The notes: generated from the sequence alone by a model not told the origin. A stretch of DNA of 64,000 nt from an uncultured Bacilli bacterium (GCA_947626275.1 CANQRL010000005.1:1-64000); one strand, 5' to 3'. Shown: positions 42,456 through 51,526, counted from the first letter of the stretch. Made by a program: numbers and translations.

Positions 42456-43253
42456 TTAAGCAATAAAACGGAGGTAACTTCGGTCGTCAAAAGAGAGTAG
42501 CCCTTCTTGTAGACCCTTCATGGTTTTAAATGTTTTGTAGCAAAGGGGGTCTTCCTTTAAAACTTGTTTTAGGGCTGCTTCTGATTCTTCTAGAGTTTCC
42601 TTTAAAAAAGGGTAGCCATCTGATGCAAGGACGACTTCGTCTCCTTCTTGGATGGGAATTTCTTTGATTCTAGAAAAGTCTATATTACCGCCATTTAATA
42701 GGATATATCCGTAAGGAGATGTGTAATTATTATCTAAGACGTTTTGCCATCTCAAAAGGATATTAATATACTCTCTAGAATAGTCTTTTTTTAAGAGATC
42801 TTCTTCTGTAAACCCTTTTTCTTTCAATAGTTCAATAAAAAGAGCACGGGTTTCAGAGACGACTTGATCGACTTTTTTGGAATTGTCGTAGTAGATGCCA
42901 TTCACCATACAAGCACAATCCCCACAGACCCACAGTTGATGATAGTGATTACTATAAAGGAGAATAGAAGCTCCTGGAATATCTTCTTTTTTACTACCTT
43001 CCTCTATCTGTTCTCGAATTGCTTTGTTTAATATGGTAAAGCATTCTTCTTTCGTCATTGTAGGCTTTAAAGTCGGTAGTGCCTCTAATAGGATATCTCT
43101 TGCGACTCTTCCCGTTTTTCTTCCATTATAAAGCTTAGTCCCTTTAGCGGTTACCCCATCTATGACAGCGATGAAATGGTCATTATAAAAAATGGCATCT
43201 TCATTGGTTTCTTCGCTCTGTTTTCCCTGACAAAATTCTTCTATGATTTTCAT
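42456..43253 (-). CDS. PP2C-like protein phosphatase
   Basis: 265 residues. PP2C metal motifs are visible: 'NEDAIFYNDHFIAVIDGVT' (E-D and D-G), 'VCGDC', 'VLASDGYPFL' (Asp) and C-terminal 'FDDRSYLRF' (D-D). The shape is the short bacterial Ser/Thr phosphatase type without extra domains. Targets unknown. No kinase gene is adjacent. A small gap separates it from the membrane protein upstream. Confidence 0.82.
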   Translation of the reverse strand: MKIIEEFCQGKQSEETNEDAIFYNDHFIAVIDGVTAKGTKLYNGRKTGRVARDILLEALPTLKPTMTKEECFTILNKAIREQIEEGSKKEDIPGASILLYSNHYHQLWVCGDCACMVNGIYYDNSKKVDQVVSETRALFIELLKEKGFTEEDLLKKDYSREYINILLRWQNVLDNNYTSPYGYILLNGGNIDFSRIKEIPIQEGDEVVLASDGYPFLKETLEESEAALKQVLKEDPLCYKTFKTMKGLQEGLLSFDDRSYLRFIA

Positions 43254-43276
43254 AACTTCACCGTATCTATTATACC

Positions 43277-43305
43277 AAAGAAAAAAAGCTACTGCTAGCT
43301 TTTTT
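43277..43305 (-). terminator. Terminator of membrane-protein gene
   Basis: Minus strand AAGCTA/TAGCTT hairpin followed by T's, at the stop of the 43295 gene. Confidence 0.75.
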
Positions 43306-44059
43306 GTTTTCGTTTTGGAATGAAATATTTGACACTGGAGTCTTTTCCCAAGGAATAGAAGTATCCAAACAAGGAGAAAAAGAATGCCCCAATAAAGTTG
43401 ACGAATAAGTCTTCCATGGTATCATTAAGACCAATATCAATATATCCACCATATAGCTTTTTCCAGTCTTGCCCATTTACCGTTAAGGATTCAATTGGCA
43501 CGGAGACAACCTCATTTTTTCCCTTCTCGTTTAAAGTTACGCTATGGATTTCTTGAATGATGGTATCTTTCTGCATATCTTTTCCAAGAAGCCTGTCGGC
43601 GCCGTATTCAAAGAATTCCCAAAATACGCCAATGGTCATAGAAAAGCATAGAGAAACAATCGCGATGTAAAGAGGAGAAAGGGACACTTTAGTACTGTTT
43701 CGATTTAAAATTTCAACGAGGGAAAATCCAATCCCTGCCATAATAAACCCATTAGTGGTATGAAGAATGAGATCCCAATCTTTAAAGTGGATATAGAATT
43801 CGTTAATCTCTCCTAAAATTTCGGCTGCAAAAACGAAGAGAAGAATCACAATTTCTAAAGGATCGGGTAATTCAATATTTAATTTATCTTCAATGAAAGC
43901 TGGAATCGTAAATAAAATTAAGGTGAGTACGCAGAGGATGGCATTCGATAGATTGCCTTGCTCTACTTGTCGCATCATACAAAGAATAACGAGAATTCGT
44001 AGGATAATGTAAACCCAAGCCTTAAAACTAACTTTTCTTTTTAAATTTTTCCATTTCAT
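43295..44059 (-). CDS. Integral membrane protein (YjdF/DUF2238-like)
   Basis: 254 residues with about six helices. 'FVFAAEILGEINEFY' and 'WDLILHTTNGFIMAGIGFSLVEILN' are the core motif of this membrane family, and 'GVFWEFFEYGADRLLGKDMQKDT' and 'DTMEDLFVNFIGAFF' continue it. Function unknown. Divergent from the next gene by about 120 bp. Confidence 0.8.
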   Translation of the reverse strand: MKWKNLKRKVSFKAWVYIILRILVILCMMRQVEQGNLSNAILCVLTLILFTIPAFIEDKLNIELPDPLEIVILLFVFAAEILGEINEFYIHFKDWDLILHTTNGFIMAGIGFSLVEILNRNSTKVSLSPLYIAIVSLCFSMTIGVFWEFFEYGADRLLGKDMQKDTIIQEIHSVTLNEKGKNEVVSVPIESLTVNGQDWKKLYGGYIDIGLNDTMEDLFVNFIGAFFFSLFGYFYSLGKDSSVKYFIPKRKQKS

Positions 44060-44176
44060 ATATTTACTCCTATCGACATTATATCACAGAAGAAGTGTAA
44101 ACTCCTAGTTTTTTCTGGCGTAGATTGAAGTGAATGGAAAAAAAGCATGGTATAATGATGCTAGAAAGGGGTATTC

Positions 44177-45595
44177 ATGAATACGGAAAAATTAGAGGAA
44201 CTAGCGATGGCCAAAACGTATAATCCAGAAACACCTGATGAATTAGTAGAAGAAAAAAAAGAAGAGAATCCTACAATCAATCCTTTAGAAGGGGTTTCGG
44301 AAATTTTATCTCGTCATAAAAGAGATAAAAAATGGGAAAATATCTGTGAAAACGATTTCTCTTATTTGAAGGTAAAAGATGATTCTTGGTCATGGCATCT
44401 CATTAAATTATTTAATGGTGCCTATGGAATGGTACTAGATTCAGAGTACATTTTAGAATATTCTTCCTCATTAGAAAATACAATCTTGTCTGGACAAGTT
44501 TCATTCCGCAAGGAAAAAGATTTTTTGCTAGAATATCGTTTCGCATCTTTCGAAGAATTTCAAAATCAAATGCGTGATTTAGATGTTGTCTTTCATTTGG
44601 TAGAGCAATTCGAAACAGAACGGGGACAGTTATTTTATGAATATGAGGAAGATGCTATTTACTGCTATCAAGAAGGATATATCTTTCGGCTTAGTGGCTA
44701 CTCCCGAAATATCATAACGGAATATTTTCAAATGTATAGTCTCTTAATGAGTTTTACCAAACTTGTTCATTTCGAATATCAAGACAATAGTGTACTGAAA
44801 TATGTTTATCTTCTTCAAAAACATGGGTTAGAATATCTCTATAAAGGCATTGACTTACGAAAAGAAGCTATTTTGTCATTGACGGAGAAGTACAAAGATT
44901 TTTTAGATGTCGTTATCTTTTCTCTCGATAGTGGTCGTTATTTTGAAATATTGGATGCGGATTATTATATTGCTAAACGTAAAAAGACTTATCAAAAAGA
45001 AGAATATTCACCGCTTTCTATTGAACATTCATCCAACTGGTGTTTTAAAGGAATGTTTCATTTAGGGTTACTGGGAATATATCAAGAAGGGGAACTAGAA
45101 CAATATAATGAAATCTTTGAAAGTGAAGAATTAAGTGAGGTGGAAAAAAGAGAACTCTTGTTAAAAATAGTGGAGGAAAAAGAGCAAGAATGCTTAGAAA
45201 AGAAAGACTATTTGACGAATCAATTTCTCATTTTTTACTTTCAAGAAACACTTTTAAATCCTATGGAAAGTTTTTATCGTGATCGGTGGATGGATTTCTT
45301 AAAAGTAGAGAAATTACCTTTACAAGAGTTATCGATGGCATCTTTAGAACATTGGATACAAGAAAAAGCTTCCCAACTCACTCTCATTCCGAAAGAAAAT
45401 TGGTTAGATAGTGAGGAATGGCACGAATTTTTTGAATATATTGATGTTCTTGCTTTACAGAGTAAAATCCATTCGGAATATCTGACGATTACTCCTTCTT
45501 TCCTTCTGTTAGAGCTTTGCTTCTTTGAAAAGGAAAAGACATATATCATTACGGAAGACTATAGTATGATGGAGTGGATTTCCGTAAATTTTTAG
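44177..45595 (+). CDS. Hypothetical protein, 472 aa
   Basis: No family is recognised. Soluble, rich in Glu, Tyr, Phe and Leu, no signal peptide or TM helix. A low-complexity acidic segment occupies about residues 20-35. 'SLENTILSGQVSFRKEKDF' and 'YKGIDLRKEAILSL' give no catalytic motif. RBS AAAGGGG. A terminator follows. Confidence 0.7.
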   Translation: MNTEKLEELAMAKTYNPETPDELVEEKKEENPTINPLEGVSEILSRHKRDKKWENICENDFSYLKVKDDSWSWHLIKLFNGAYGMVLDSEYILEYSSSLENTILSGQVSFRKEKDFLLEYRFASFEEFQNQMRDLDVVFHLVEQFETERGQLFYEYEEDAIYCYQEGYIFRLSGYSRNIITEYFQMYSLLMSFTKLVHFEYQDNSVLKYVYLLQKHGLEYLYKGIDLRKEAILSLTEKYKDFLDVVIFSLDSGRYFEILDADYYIAKRKKTYQKEEYSPLSIEHSSNWCFKGMFHLGLLGIYQEGELEQYNEIFESEELSEVEKRELLLKIVEEKEQECLEKKDYLTNQFLIFYFQETLLNPMESFYRDRWMDFLKVEKLPLQELSMASLEHWIQEKASQLTLIPKENWLDSEEWHEFFEYIDVLALQSKIHSEYLTITPSFLLLELCFFEKEKTYIITEDYSMMEWISVNF

Positions 45596-45597
45596 AC

Positions 45598-45628
45598 TAA
45601 AGTCCGTTTTTTGACGGATTTTTTTCTT
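45598..45628 (+). terminator. Terminator of the 472-aa protein gene
   Basis: TCCGT/ACGGA stem with a T-rich loop and seven T's. Its left arm is also part of a repeated GTCCGTTTTTT motif of the IS region. Confidence 0.7.
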
Positions 45629-45849
45629 TGCTAGATTTAATGCCGTTTTTAGAAGATAAAACGGAAATAAGGTTGATAAAAGTAAGAGAAAAGATAAGCA
45701 AATTGTTAAATTTTTCCACGGCGAAAATAACAGACCAATGTCCGTTTTTTAAACTTATTGCCGTTTTTTTGTTTCTATGCGGAATTTTATTTTTTTAGTA
45801 ACAAATAAAGATGAACTTTATTTGTTTAACTATTATAAAATAGTATTAT

Positions 45850-45895
45850 GTTGTCAATGATTAAAATGAACTCACTTACGTTCGTCATTGACAAC
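45850..45895 (-). terminator. Hairpin spanning the transposase stop codon
   Basis: 11-bp arms GTTGTCAATGA/TCATTGACAAC with a 24-nt loop. No long T run follows, so it may stabilise or shorten the mRNA rather than terminate it. Confidence 0.5.
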
Positions 45896-47026
45896 ATCAA
45901 ATATTTTGAAGAATAAATCTTCACCATAAACAGTCTTAAAAGCTTCTTTAGGAGTAAAACCATCTAAAGATTTAATTGGTGTATTAAGTAAAGTTATATT
46001 TTTATTTAAAACATCTTGTTTGGACAAATAATCAACTGATTTCCCTTTTGGAAAAAATTTTCTTATTTGTTTATTGATATTTTCCACATTTGGTTTTTGA
46101 TTAGATACATAAGGATCACAAAAGAATAATTTACATCTTTCTTCTCCTGTAATTTTAGAAAAACAAATGCCCTCAATATCAGTAAAACAAGGATCTCTAT
46201 CTATTAATATAATCGGTATTAATTCCATAAAATTTTCAGTTCCAATTTTTTTCTCTAATTCATCAAAAAACTCAGCAACTTTATGAGAATTAGGGTTTGT
46301 TATTATATCTAATAGGGTGAAGTGGACTTCTGGTAAGATAAATGATAAAATATTTTTACTATCTGTTTTGATGGCTCCTAGGAAATCTAGTTGCCACACG
46401 TTTACATTGGGATTTTTATGAACGTATGACAGATAGTCTAGATAGGTATGACCAGTTCTATCAATTTCATTGTTAGAATAGTCATACTTTTTATTATGTT
46501 TTCTCTTCTTGTATTTAACTGCATAAGGTAAATCAATTCTTTTAGTAGTAAGATATCCCTTATTGATATATCTATAAAGAGTAGTAATAGATTTATCAAT
46601 TTTATCGTTATTTTCAATTTTTATTTGATAGATAGATTTTTTATAATCCATTCCCTTTTTAATAATAGAATCTAGTTGATTAAACTCTTCAGAATCAATA
46701 TCAATTCCTTTTCTAGAATTAATCAAATTAGCATCAGCTTTATTTTGCGCTTGTTGGGCATCATATTTAAACTTAATATAATGGCAATTATTAGAATATC
46801 GTAATTTACATTTGGTACAAACTAAGGGCCATCTATCAAGTTTAGGACACTCAGGTTTAGTATCTAAAGAATAATCAACTGGTATTCTATTTCTCCTAAC
46901 TTCTCTTGATATACTTCTAGGATCAAGAGAAAGTCTTTCACTAATTTCAATTAATTTGTCATTATGAGCAATACCTGATGAAATAACTTTCCTTTGCTCT
47001 AAATTTATATGTTTCCATGTTTTCAT
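45872..47026 (-). CDS. IS30-family transposase
   Basis: 384 residues. N-terminal HTH 'MKTWKHINLEQRKVISSGI' with the 'ISERLSLDPRSISREVRRN' recognition helix, a Cys-rich middle ('CTKCKLRYSNNC'), and an RNase-H-like DDE core: D in 'VWQLDFLGAI', D in 'LIDRDPCF', E in 'NVENINKQIRKFFPKG'. RBS GGAGGG. A long hairpin GTTGTCAATGA/TCATTGACAAC spans the stop. Full-length and apparently intact. Confidence 0.9.
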   Translation of the reverse strand: MKTWKHINLEQRKVISSGIAHNDKLIEISERLSLDPRSISREVRRNRIPVDYSLDTKPECPKLDRWPLVCTKCKLRYSNNCHYIKFKYDAQQAQNKADANLINSRKGIDIDSEEFNQLDSIIKKGMDYKKSIYQIKIENNDKIDKSITTLYRYINKGYLTTKRIDLPYAVKYKKRKHNKKYDYSNNEIDRTGHTYLDYLSYVHKNPNVNVWQLDFLGAIKTDSKNILSFILPEVHFTLLDIITNPNSHKVAEFFDELEKKIGTENFMELIPIILIDRDPCFTDIEGICFSKITGEERCKLFFCDPYVSNQKPNVENINKQIRKFFPKGKSVDYLSKQDVLNKNITLLNTPIKSLDGFTPKEAFKTVYGEDLFFKIFDVVNDERK

Positions 47027-47156
47027 TTAAAATCCCTCCTACACCTGCATAGAAACATAATATATTATACTATAATCAGACTTAATGCCGTTATTTTATT
47101 AAAAACGGACTTCCAAATGAAAATTAGCAGATAATCACAGATTTCCTAAACGATTA

Positions 47157-47185
47157 TTGTCAATTTTAGTCGTATATGATATAAT
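47157..47185 (+). promoter_or_regulatory. Promoter of rubrerythrin gene
   Basis: -35 TTGTCA (47157-47162), 17 bp, -10 TATAAT (47180-47185). Confidence 0.8.
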
Positions 47186-47192
47186 GAATGTG

Positions 47193-47207
47193 TAGTAGTA
47201 ACTACTA
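47193..47207. promoter_or_regulatory. 7-1-7 palindrome, candidate Fur/PerR-type operator
   Basis: TAGTAGT-A-ACTACTA, perfect arms of seven with one central base, 8 bp after the -10 box. This is the geometry of Fur-family (PerR) boxes, though not the consensus bases. Confidence 0.6.
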
Positions 47208-47232
47208 TTTTTGATAGAATGGGAGGACAATT

Positions 47233-47772
47233 ATGGAATTAAAAGGATCAAAAACAGAACAAAATTTAATGACTGCTTTTGCAGGGGAAAGTCAAGCTAG
47301 AAATAAATATACTTACTATGCTTCTAAGGCCAAAAAAGAAGGATATGAGCAAATAGCAGCTATTTTTGAAGAGACCGCTAATAATGAAAAAGAACATGCT
47401 AAAATGTGGTTTAAACTATTACATGATGGAGATGTTCCTACTACGGCTGAAAATTTAGAGGATGCGGCTAATGGGGAAAACTATGAGTGGACAGATATGT
47501 ATGCTGAATTTGCCAAAGTAGCTCGTGAAGAAGGATTCGAAAGAATTGCGTTCTTATTTGAAGGAGTAGCTGCCATTGAAAAACAACATGAAGAAAGATA
47601 TCGCAAGCTCCTTAATAATGTAGAACAAAAAATTGTATTCTCAAGTGATGGGGATGCTATTTGGGTATGTCGCAACTGTGGACATGTACATGTTGGAAAA
47701 GAAGCTCCAAAGGTATGTCCAATTTGTGGTCATCCACAATCTTATTTTGAAAGAAAAAGTGAAAACTATTAA
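47233..47772 (+). CDS. rbr: Rubrerythrin
   Basis: 179 residues. Ferritin-like di-iron domain (1-140) with Glu ligands in '[14 protein letters not shown]', '[11 protein letters not shown]' and '[15 protein letters not shown]', and a C-terminal rubredoxin-like domain: 'CRNCG' and '[11 protein letters not shown]'. It reduces hydrogen peroxide in anaerobes. The 7-1-7 palindrome in its promoter suggests peroxide-dependent control. RBS GGGAGG. Confidence 0.95.
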   Translation: MELKGSKTEQNLMTAFAGESQARNKYTYYASKAKKEGYEQIAAIFEETANNEKEHAKMWFKLLHDGDVPTTAENLEDAANGENYEWTDMYAEFAKVAREEGFERIAFLFEGVAAIEKQHEERYRKLLNNVEQKIVFSSDGDAIWVCRNCGHVHVGKEAPKVCPICGHPQSYFERKSENY

Positions 47773-47790
47773 GAGTTTTCACTTTTTTTG
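47758..47790 (+). terminator. Terminator of rubrerythrin gene
   Basis: Stem AGTGAAAACT/AGTTTTCACT followed by seven T's. It overlaps the end of the opposed gene. Confidence 0.85.
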
Positions 47791-48591
47791 AGGAAAAGGA
47801 GTCATGTTTTTGGCTTCTTTTTCTTTTACTTTAGCGGTTACTTTATGAACTGTTGCTTCATAGTTGATTCCTTGATCTTCGATGGATACTTTTTTAACAG
47901 ATTGTTCTTCAATCTCTAATTCTTCTCGGAAGAAGACCAATTCTTGCTGAAAGTTTTTATTTCTTCTTGCTATTTTAAAAGTTGTCTTAGGAATGTGATT
48001 TAATAAGCATTCTAGAGGACTTTGATCCTTATCATAAGTCATTAAAAGGGAATAGGGAGTAACCAGTACACTTGCTCCTTTTTCTACCTGAATTTCATAG
48101 ATATGGGAGTATTTATTCCAAAAGAGGAAAAATTCCGTATCTTCAATTTGTAGACCAGTTGATAGATACTTTCCAAAAGCAATATCAGAAAGTTCGTCTT
48201 GTTCAACGCTTATCCCTCGATATACCGTTAACGTATCAGGAAGTGTAATTTTCCCACGCGCTTGATCTAATAAGATGGATATTTTTTTGAGACTACGGAG
48301 ACAAGTATAGATGTCGGTAAAGTCAATAGAGGAAAAAACACTGTAATAGATACTGTAATTTTTAGGCATTTTGACGATTCTTTTTAAGTTTTGAAACTCT
48401 TTTAGAAGTTTTTCTTTGGGAAGGCGTTCTAGAAGCTCTTCTTCGCTCATTTCTAAGTAGTTTGGAATCCTGGTCATGGGATTTAAAAATAGATACAACT
48501 GCGATTTATAGATAAGAATTGCATTTTTCTCTTCTAATGAGAGTTTTTCATATTGAAGAAGTAAATCTGCATAAATTTCTTCGGATGTCAT
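47779..48591 (-). CDS. ADP-ribosyltransferase-fold protein
   Basis: 270 residues, no signal peptide. 'LTVYRGISVEQDEL' (Arg of the R-S-E triad), 'FGKYLSTGLQIED' (S-T strand) and 'YEIQVEKGASVLVTPYSLL' then 'SPLECLLNHIPKTTFKIARR' follow the order of ART-exoenzyme folds. The usual E-x-E near the end is not clear ('LEC' is the nearest), so activity is uncertain. The C-terminus is highly charged. It could be an intracellular effector or an inactive relative. Confidence 0.65.
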   Translation of the reverse strand: MTSEEIYADLLLQYEKLSLEEKNAILIYKSQLYLFLNPMTRIPNYLEMSEEELLERLPKEKLLKEFQNLKRIVKMPKNYSIYYSVFSSIDFTDIYTCLRSLKKISILLDQARGKITLPDTLTVYRGISVEQDELSDIAFGKYLSTGLQIEDTEFFLFWNKYSHIYEIQVEKGASVLVTPYSLLMTYDKDQSPLECLLNHIPKTTFKIARRNKNFQQELVFFREELEIEEQSVKKVSIEDQGINYEATVHKVTAKVKEKEAKNMTPFPQKK

Positions 48592-48614
48592 AATATCACC
48601 ATCCTCATTATATC

Positions 48615-48640
48615 AAAAAAAGAGGCATTTGCCTCTTATT
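48615..48640 (-). terminator. Terminator of hsp20
   Basis: Minus strand AAGAGGCA/TGCCTCTT with a AAT loop and T's, at the hsp20 stop. Confidence 0.8.
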
Positions 48641-49028
48641 TAATGTCAATAATTTTTTTGTGTTCTTTTTCTGGAAGTTTTGGTATACATAGTTTTAAAA
48701 TTCCATCGGTAAATTCAGCTTCGACATTGTCGTCATCTAAGTTTCCGATATAAAATTTACGTTGTAATGTCTTAGAAGTTCTTTCCCTTCTAAGATAATT
48801 TACATCGTTATTTTCCTCCTCTTGATTTTTGCTAGCAGTAATGGTTAGGTATCCGTCTTCCACTTCTACTGAAATTTCATTTTTTGAAAAGCCTGGGATA
48901 TCAGCCTCTACATAACAGTTACCATCTTTTTCATAGATGTCACATTGCATACCACTATTTACTCCTTCTCCAAAGAAATCTTCTAAATCACTTCCAAAAG
49001 GAAATCTTCTTGGCATCAAACTCATCAT
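48636..49028 (-). CDS. hsp20: Small heat-shock protein Hsp20
   Basis: 130 residues. Alpha-crystallin domain about 32-125 ('CDIYEKDGNCYVEADIPGF', 'YLTITA', 'LRRERT', 'EFTDGILKLCIPK' with the G-x-L motif), C-terminal 'KKIIDIK'. It is an ATP-independent holdase chaperone. RBS AGGAGG. A CIRCE-like site overlaps its promoter, which implies HrcA control. Confidence 0.93.
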   Translation of the reverse strand: MMSLMPRRFPFGSDLEDFFGEGVNSGMQCDIYEKDGNCYVEADIPGFSKNEISVEVEDGYLTITASKNQEEENNDVNYLRRERTSKTLQRKFYIGNLDDDNVEAEFTDGILKLCIPKLPEKEHKKIIDIK

Positions 49029-49052
49029 ATTACATTCCTCCTAACATTATCC

Positions 49053-49081
49053 ATATTACCACTATTTTTGGCACTTGTCAA
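49053..49081 (-). promoter_or_regulatory. Promoter of hsp20
   Basis: -35 TTGACA (complement of 49076-49081), 17 bp, -10 TAATAT (complement of 49053-49058). The -35 lies inside the CIRCE element. Confidence 0.75.
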
Positions 49082-49094
49082 TAATGAGTGCTAA
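49068..49094. promoter_or_regulatory. CIRCE element (HrcA operator) upstream of hsp20
   Basis: Minus strand TTAGCACTC-N9-AAGTGCCAA. The first arm is a perfect CIRCE half and the second differs from GAGTGCTAA at two positions. The spacer length is correct. Confidence 0.8.
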
Positions 49095-49115
49095 AAAATG
49101 ACAAAAAAAGAAAAA

Positions 49116-49138
49116 AGAAGACAAATTTCTTCTTTTCT
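49116..49138 (-). terminator. Terminator of thioredoxin gene
   Basis: Minus strand AGAAG/CTTCT stem with a T tract, next to the trx stop at 49140. Confidence 0.6.
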
Positions 49139-49139
49139 A

Positions 49140-49445
49140 TTACTTCATCATATCAGATAGCTCTTCTTTAGAGCATAAACCAACTTTTTTATGGAGCTCT
49201 TTTCCCTCTCGAAAGACGATAATAGTAGGAATACTCATGATTCCAAACTTTGCCGCTAGGCTAGGCGAATCATCTACATTCACTTTTAAAATTTTTCCTT
49301 CTCCTCGATCATTATCTAGTTCTTCTAAAATAGGAGCCATTGCTCGACAAGGACCACACCAATCTGCATAAAAATCGACTAAAACCGTCTCACTACTTTG
49401 TACTTCTTTTTGAAATGTTTCATCATTTACATGAATAATTGCCAT
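49140..49445 (-). CDS. trxA: Thioredoxin
   Basis: 101 residues, the classical length. 'VDFYADWCGPCRAMAP' has the W-C-G-P-C active site, cis-Pro in 'IMSIPTIIVF'. General dithiol reductant of the cytoplasm. RBS AGGAGG and -10 TATAAT upstream. It neighbours hsp20, in agreement with a stress cluster. Confidence 0.95.
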   Translation of the reverse strand: MAIIHVNDETFQKEVQSSETVLVDFYADWCGPCRAMAPILEELDNDRGEGKILKVNVDDSPSLAAKFGIMSIPTIIVFREGKELHKKVGLCSKEELSDMMK

Positions 49446-49544
49446 ATGATTCCTCCTAGGTTCATTATATAGGGAATAGGGAAAAAATGCAATGGATAGG
49501 GGAGTAAGACCTCATTTTTTTCATATACTATAAGTGGTGATAAA

Positions 49545-50078
49545 ATGGATATGGATTCTTTCTCTTTAAAATATGATTATCCAACAACAGGAAACAAAAA
49601 GATGGATCAAGAAATCAAAATGGAAATCGATGACGATATCGAGGCCTTCTTGCAGGAGATGCTTTTTCAAGAGGGAAATATCTATCGATTAGAAATATCT
49701 TATGACAAGAAAGAGTGGAAGCAAAATCTTAGTTATATTCTTTTTAAAACGTTGGATTTGGGAGGTGCTCATCCTAGTACAACTATCGAAACAATAAACT
49801 TTCAAGGGGAAAGACGTGTCTACATTGAAGATTTCCTTTCTTTGGAAAAGCTAAAAGAAGTCTCTCAATATGTACGAGGTATCCTATTAAAAAGAAAGGG
49901 AGCAATACCAGAAATGATTGAAGCGGGAACAACCGCTGAATATACCAACTTCCGCAATTTTTATTGGACGAAAGAGGGGATTGTTTTTCTATTTGAGGCT
50001 TATCAGGTAGCTCCTTATAGTGCGGGGATAGTAGAAGTAACTGTTCCTTATTCATTATTAGGACTTACTGAGTCATAA
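49545..50078 (+). CDS. DUF3298 domain protein without signal peptide
   Basis: 177 residues. The C-terminal half carries the DUF3298/RsiV-type pattern: '[16 protein letters not shown]' and '[19 protein letters not shown]'. Most family members are exported or membrane-anchored, but this one begins at ATG with no signal or TM helix and no in-frame upstream extension was evident. The gene is convergent with metK and its end overlaps it by 14 bp. Function unknown, perhaps a lost signal peptide or truncation. Confidence 0.75.
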   Translation: MDMDSFSLKYDYPTTGNKKMDQEIKMEIDDDIEAFLQEMLFQEGNIYRLEISYDKKEWKQNLSYILFKTLDLGGAHPSTTIETINFQGERRVYIEDFLSLEKLKEVSQYVRGILLKRKGAIPEMIEAGTTAEYTNFRNFYWTKEGIVFLFEAYQVAPYSAGIVEVTVPYSLLGLTES

Positions 50079-51201
50079 GCTCTTTTATTTTGTCAACTTT
50101 ATCTAACTTTTCCCAAGGTAAGTCTTTTCCAAAATGACCATAACAGGTTGTCTTTTGAAAAATAGGTTGACATAACGATAGTTCATCCATCATATTTTGG
50201 GGAGAAAAATCAAATAGTTGATGGATGATTTTTAAAATTTTTTCTTCCGGAATGGTATTGGTTTGATGGGTATCGATAAAGATAGAAAGTGGTTTTTCAT
50301 AGCCGATAGCATAGGATACTTGAATTTCTATCTGTTTGGCTAGATGGGCTGCGACAATATTTTTAGCGACATATCTTGCATAATATGCGCCGCTTCTATC
50401 AACTTTGGTCGCATCTTTTCCAGAAAAGGCTCCACCACCATGTCTACTATAACTTCCATAAGTATCTACCATGATTTTCCTTCCCGTCAATCCCGTATCA
50501 GAACTAGGTCCACCAAGAATAAATCGACCTGTCTGATTGATATAGTAATGAGTCTTCTCATCGAGTAGATGGGAAGGAATAATTGGCTTGATTACTTTCT
50601 CTTTAATATCTTTTTGAAGCGTGGCAAGGTCAATCTCTGGTTCGTGTTGCGCCGCAATCACGATAGAATCGATTCGTTTTGGAAGGTGATTTTCATATTC
50701 TACGGTGACCTGGGTCTTTCCGTCTGGTCTTAAGTAAGAGAGAACTTTTGTTTTCCGTACGGTTTCTAGTTGTCTTGCTAATTTGTGAGCATAGTCAATA
50801 GCAGTAGGCATATAACTTTCTGTTTCGTCTGTTGCATACCCAAAAACCATTCCTTGATCTCCTGCCCCTAGAACCTTTCTATTGACTCCTAAAGCAATAT
50901 CTTCCGATTGCTTTTGAAGATCGATTCTAATGGGAATAGTATTTCCATTAAATTGTAATTCCTCTCGGTCATAACCAATATCGATAATCGTTTTTCTAGC
51001 AATTTTCTCAATATCTACGGTAGCCTTGCTAGTAATTTCACCCATAATTACTACTTCCTTTTGATTGGCGCATACTTCACAAGCTACGCGGGCATCCTTA
51101 TCTTTTGCAAGATAAGCATCTAATATGGCATCACTAATTTGATCACATATTTTGTCTGGGTGACCTGAGGTCACTGATTCTGATGTAAATAAAATTTTCA
51201 T
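50065..51201 (-). CDS. metK: S-adenosylmethionine synthetase
   Basis: 378 residues. Motifs '[20 protein letters not shown]', '[12 protein letters not shown]', '[13 protein letters not shown]', '[19 protein letters not shown]' and 'DTHQTN' identify it. It makes SAM from Met and ATP. A SAM-I riboswitch with its terminator lies directly upstream and the TTGACA/TACAAT promoter further up, so it is controlled by SAM. Confidence 0.97.
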   Translation of the reverse strand: MKILFTSESVTSGHPDKICDQISDAILDAYLAKDKDARVACEVCANQKEVVIMGEITSKATVDIEKIARKTIIDIGYDREELQFNGNTIPIRIDLQKQSEDIALGVNRKVLGAGDQGMVFGYATDETESYMPTAIDYAHKLARQLETVRKTKVLSYLRPDGKTQVTVEYENHLPKRIDSIVIAAQHEPEIDLATLQKDIKEKVIKPIIPSHLLDEKTHYYINQTGRFILGGPSSDTGLTGRKIMVDTYGSYSRHGGGAFSGKDATKVDRSGAYYARYVAKNIVAAHLAKQIEIQVSYAIGYEKPLSIFIDTHQTNTIPEEKILKIIHQLFDFSPQNMMDELSLCQPIFQKTTCYGHFGKDLPWEKLDKVDKIKELMTQ

Positions 51202-51225
51202 ATTATTCCTCCTTACCCCTTAGAA

Positions 51226-51354
51226 GAAAAAAAGTAGAGAATACTCTCTACTTAAGACTATTCCTCATCTTCCGACAACGTCGCAGGATTTAGCACCTAA
51301 CTAAATAGGTTGCTGGACTTCATAGGGCCTGTCCCTCCGTCTCTCTTCATAAGG
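51226..51354 (-). promoter_or_regulatory. SAM-I riboswitch with terminator, controlling metK
   Basis: Aptamer 51263-51354 on the minus strand: P1 CCTTAT/ATGAGG, 'AGAGAGACGGAGGGA', 'GGCCCTATGAAGTCCAGCAACC' core, 'GGTGCTAAATCCTGC' with the kink-turn. These match the S-box consensus. The expression platform 51226-51252 is a terminator stem AGTAGAGA/TCTCTACT with T run. High SAM would switch metK off. Confidence 0.95.
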
Positions 51355-51372
51355 TTTTTTATTTACATGTTC

Positions 51373-51401
51373 ATTGTATCGATTTTTATCTCATTTGTCA
51401 A
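51373..51401 (-). promoter_or_regulatory. Promoter of metK transcript
   Basis: TTGACA (complement of 51396-51401), 17 bp, TACAAT (complement of 51373-51378). Its start falls just before the riboswitch. Confidence 0.85.
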
Positions 51402-51526
51402 TGAAATTTGACAAATAATAGAAAGCAGCTTATTACGAAGCCTAAAAGTAACAAATTTATAAGATAATATCAAGAGATTGTAAAAGAGAATCGTGTGATT
51501 CTCTTTATGAACAAGTGTGTGTATAA

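Larger units (their letters stand above)
45739..47112 (-). mobile_element. IS30-family insertion sequence (approximate ends)
   Basis: The transposase at 45872-47026 is flanked by GTCCGTTTTTTAA at 45740 and its inverted form AAAAACGGAC at 47101-47110 (about 1.37 kb). A further GTCCGTTTTTT at 45602 and two copies of TTAATGCCGTT (45638 and 47082) in direct orientation make the exact left end uncertain, so the insertion may lie in or beside an older IS end. Confidence 0.7.

Noticed and set aside
45804-45824. AAATAAAG/CTTTATTT hairpin in the IS left flank as a terminator
   Set aside because: It lacks a T run on either side, so it was not called.
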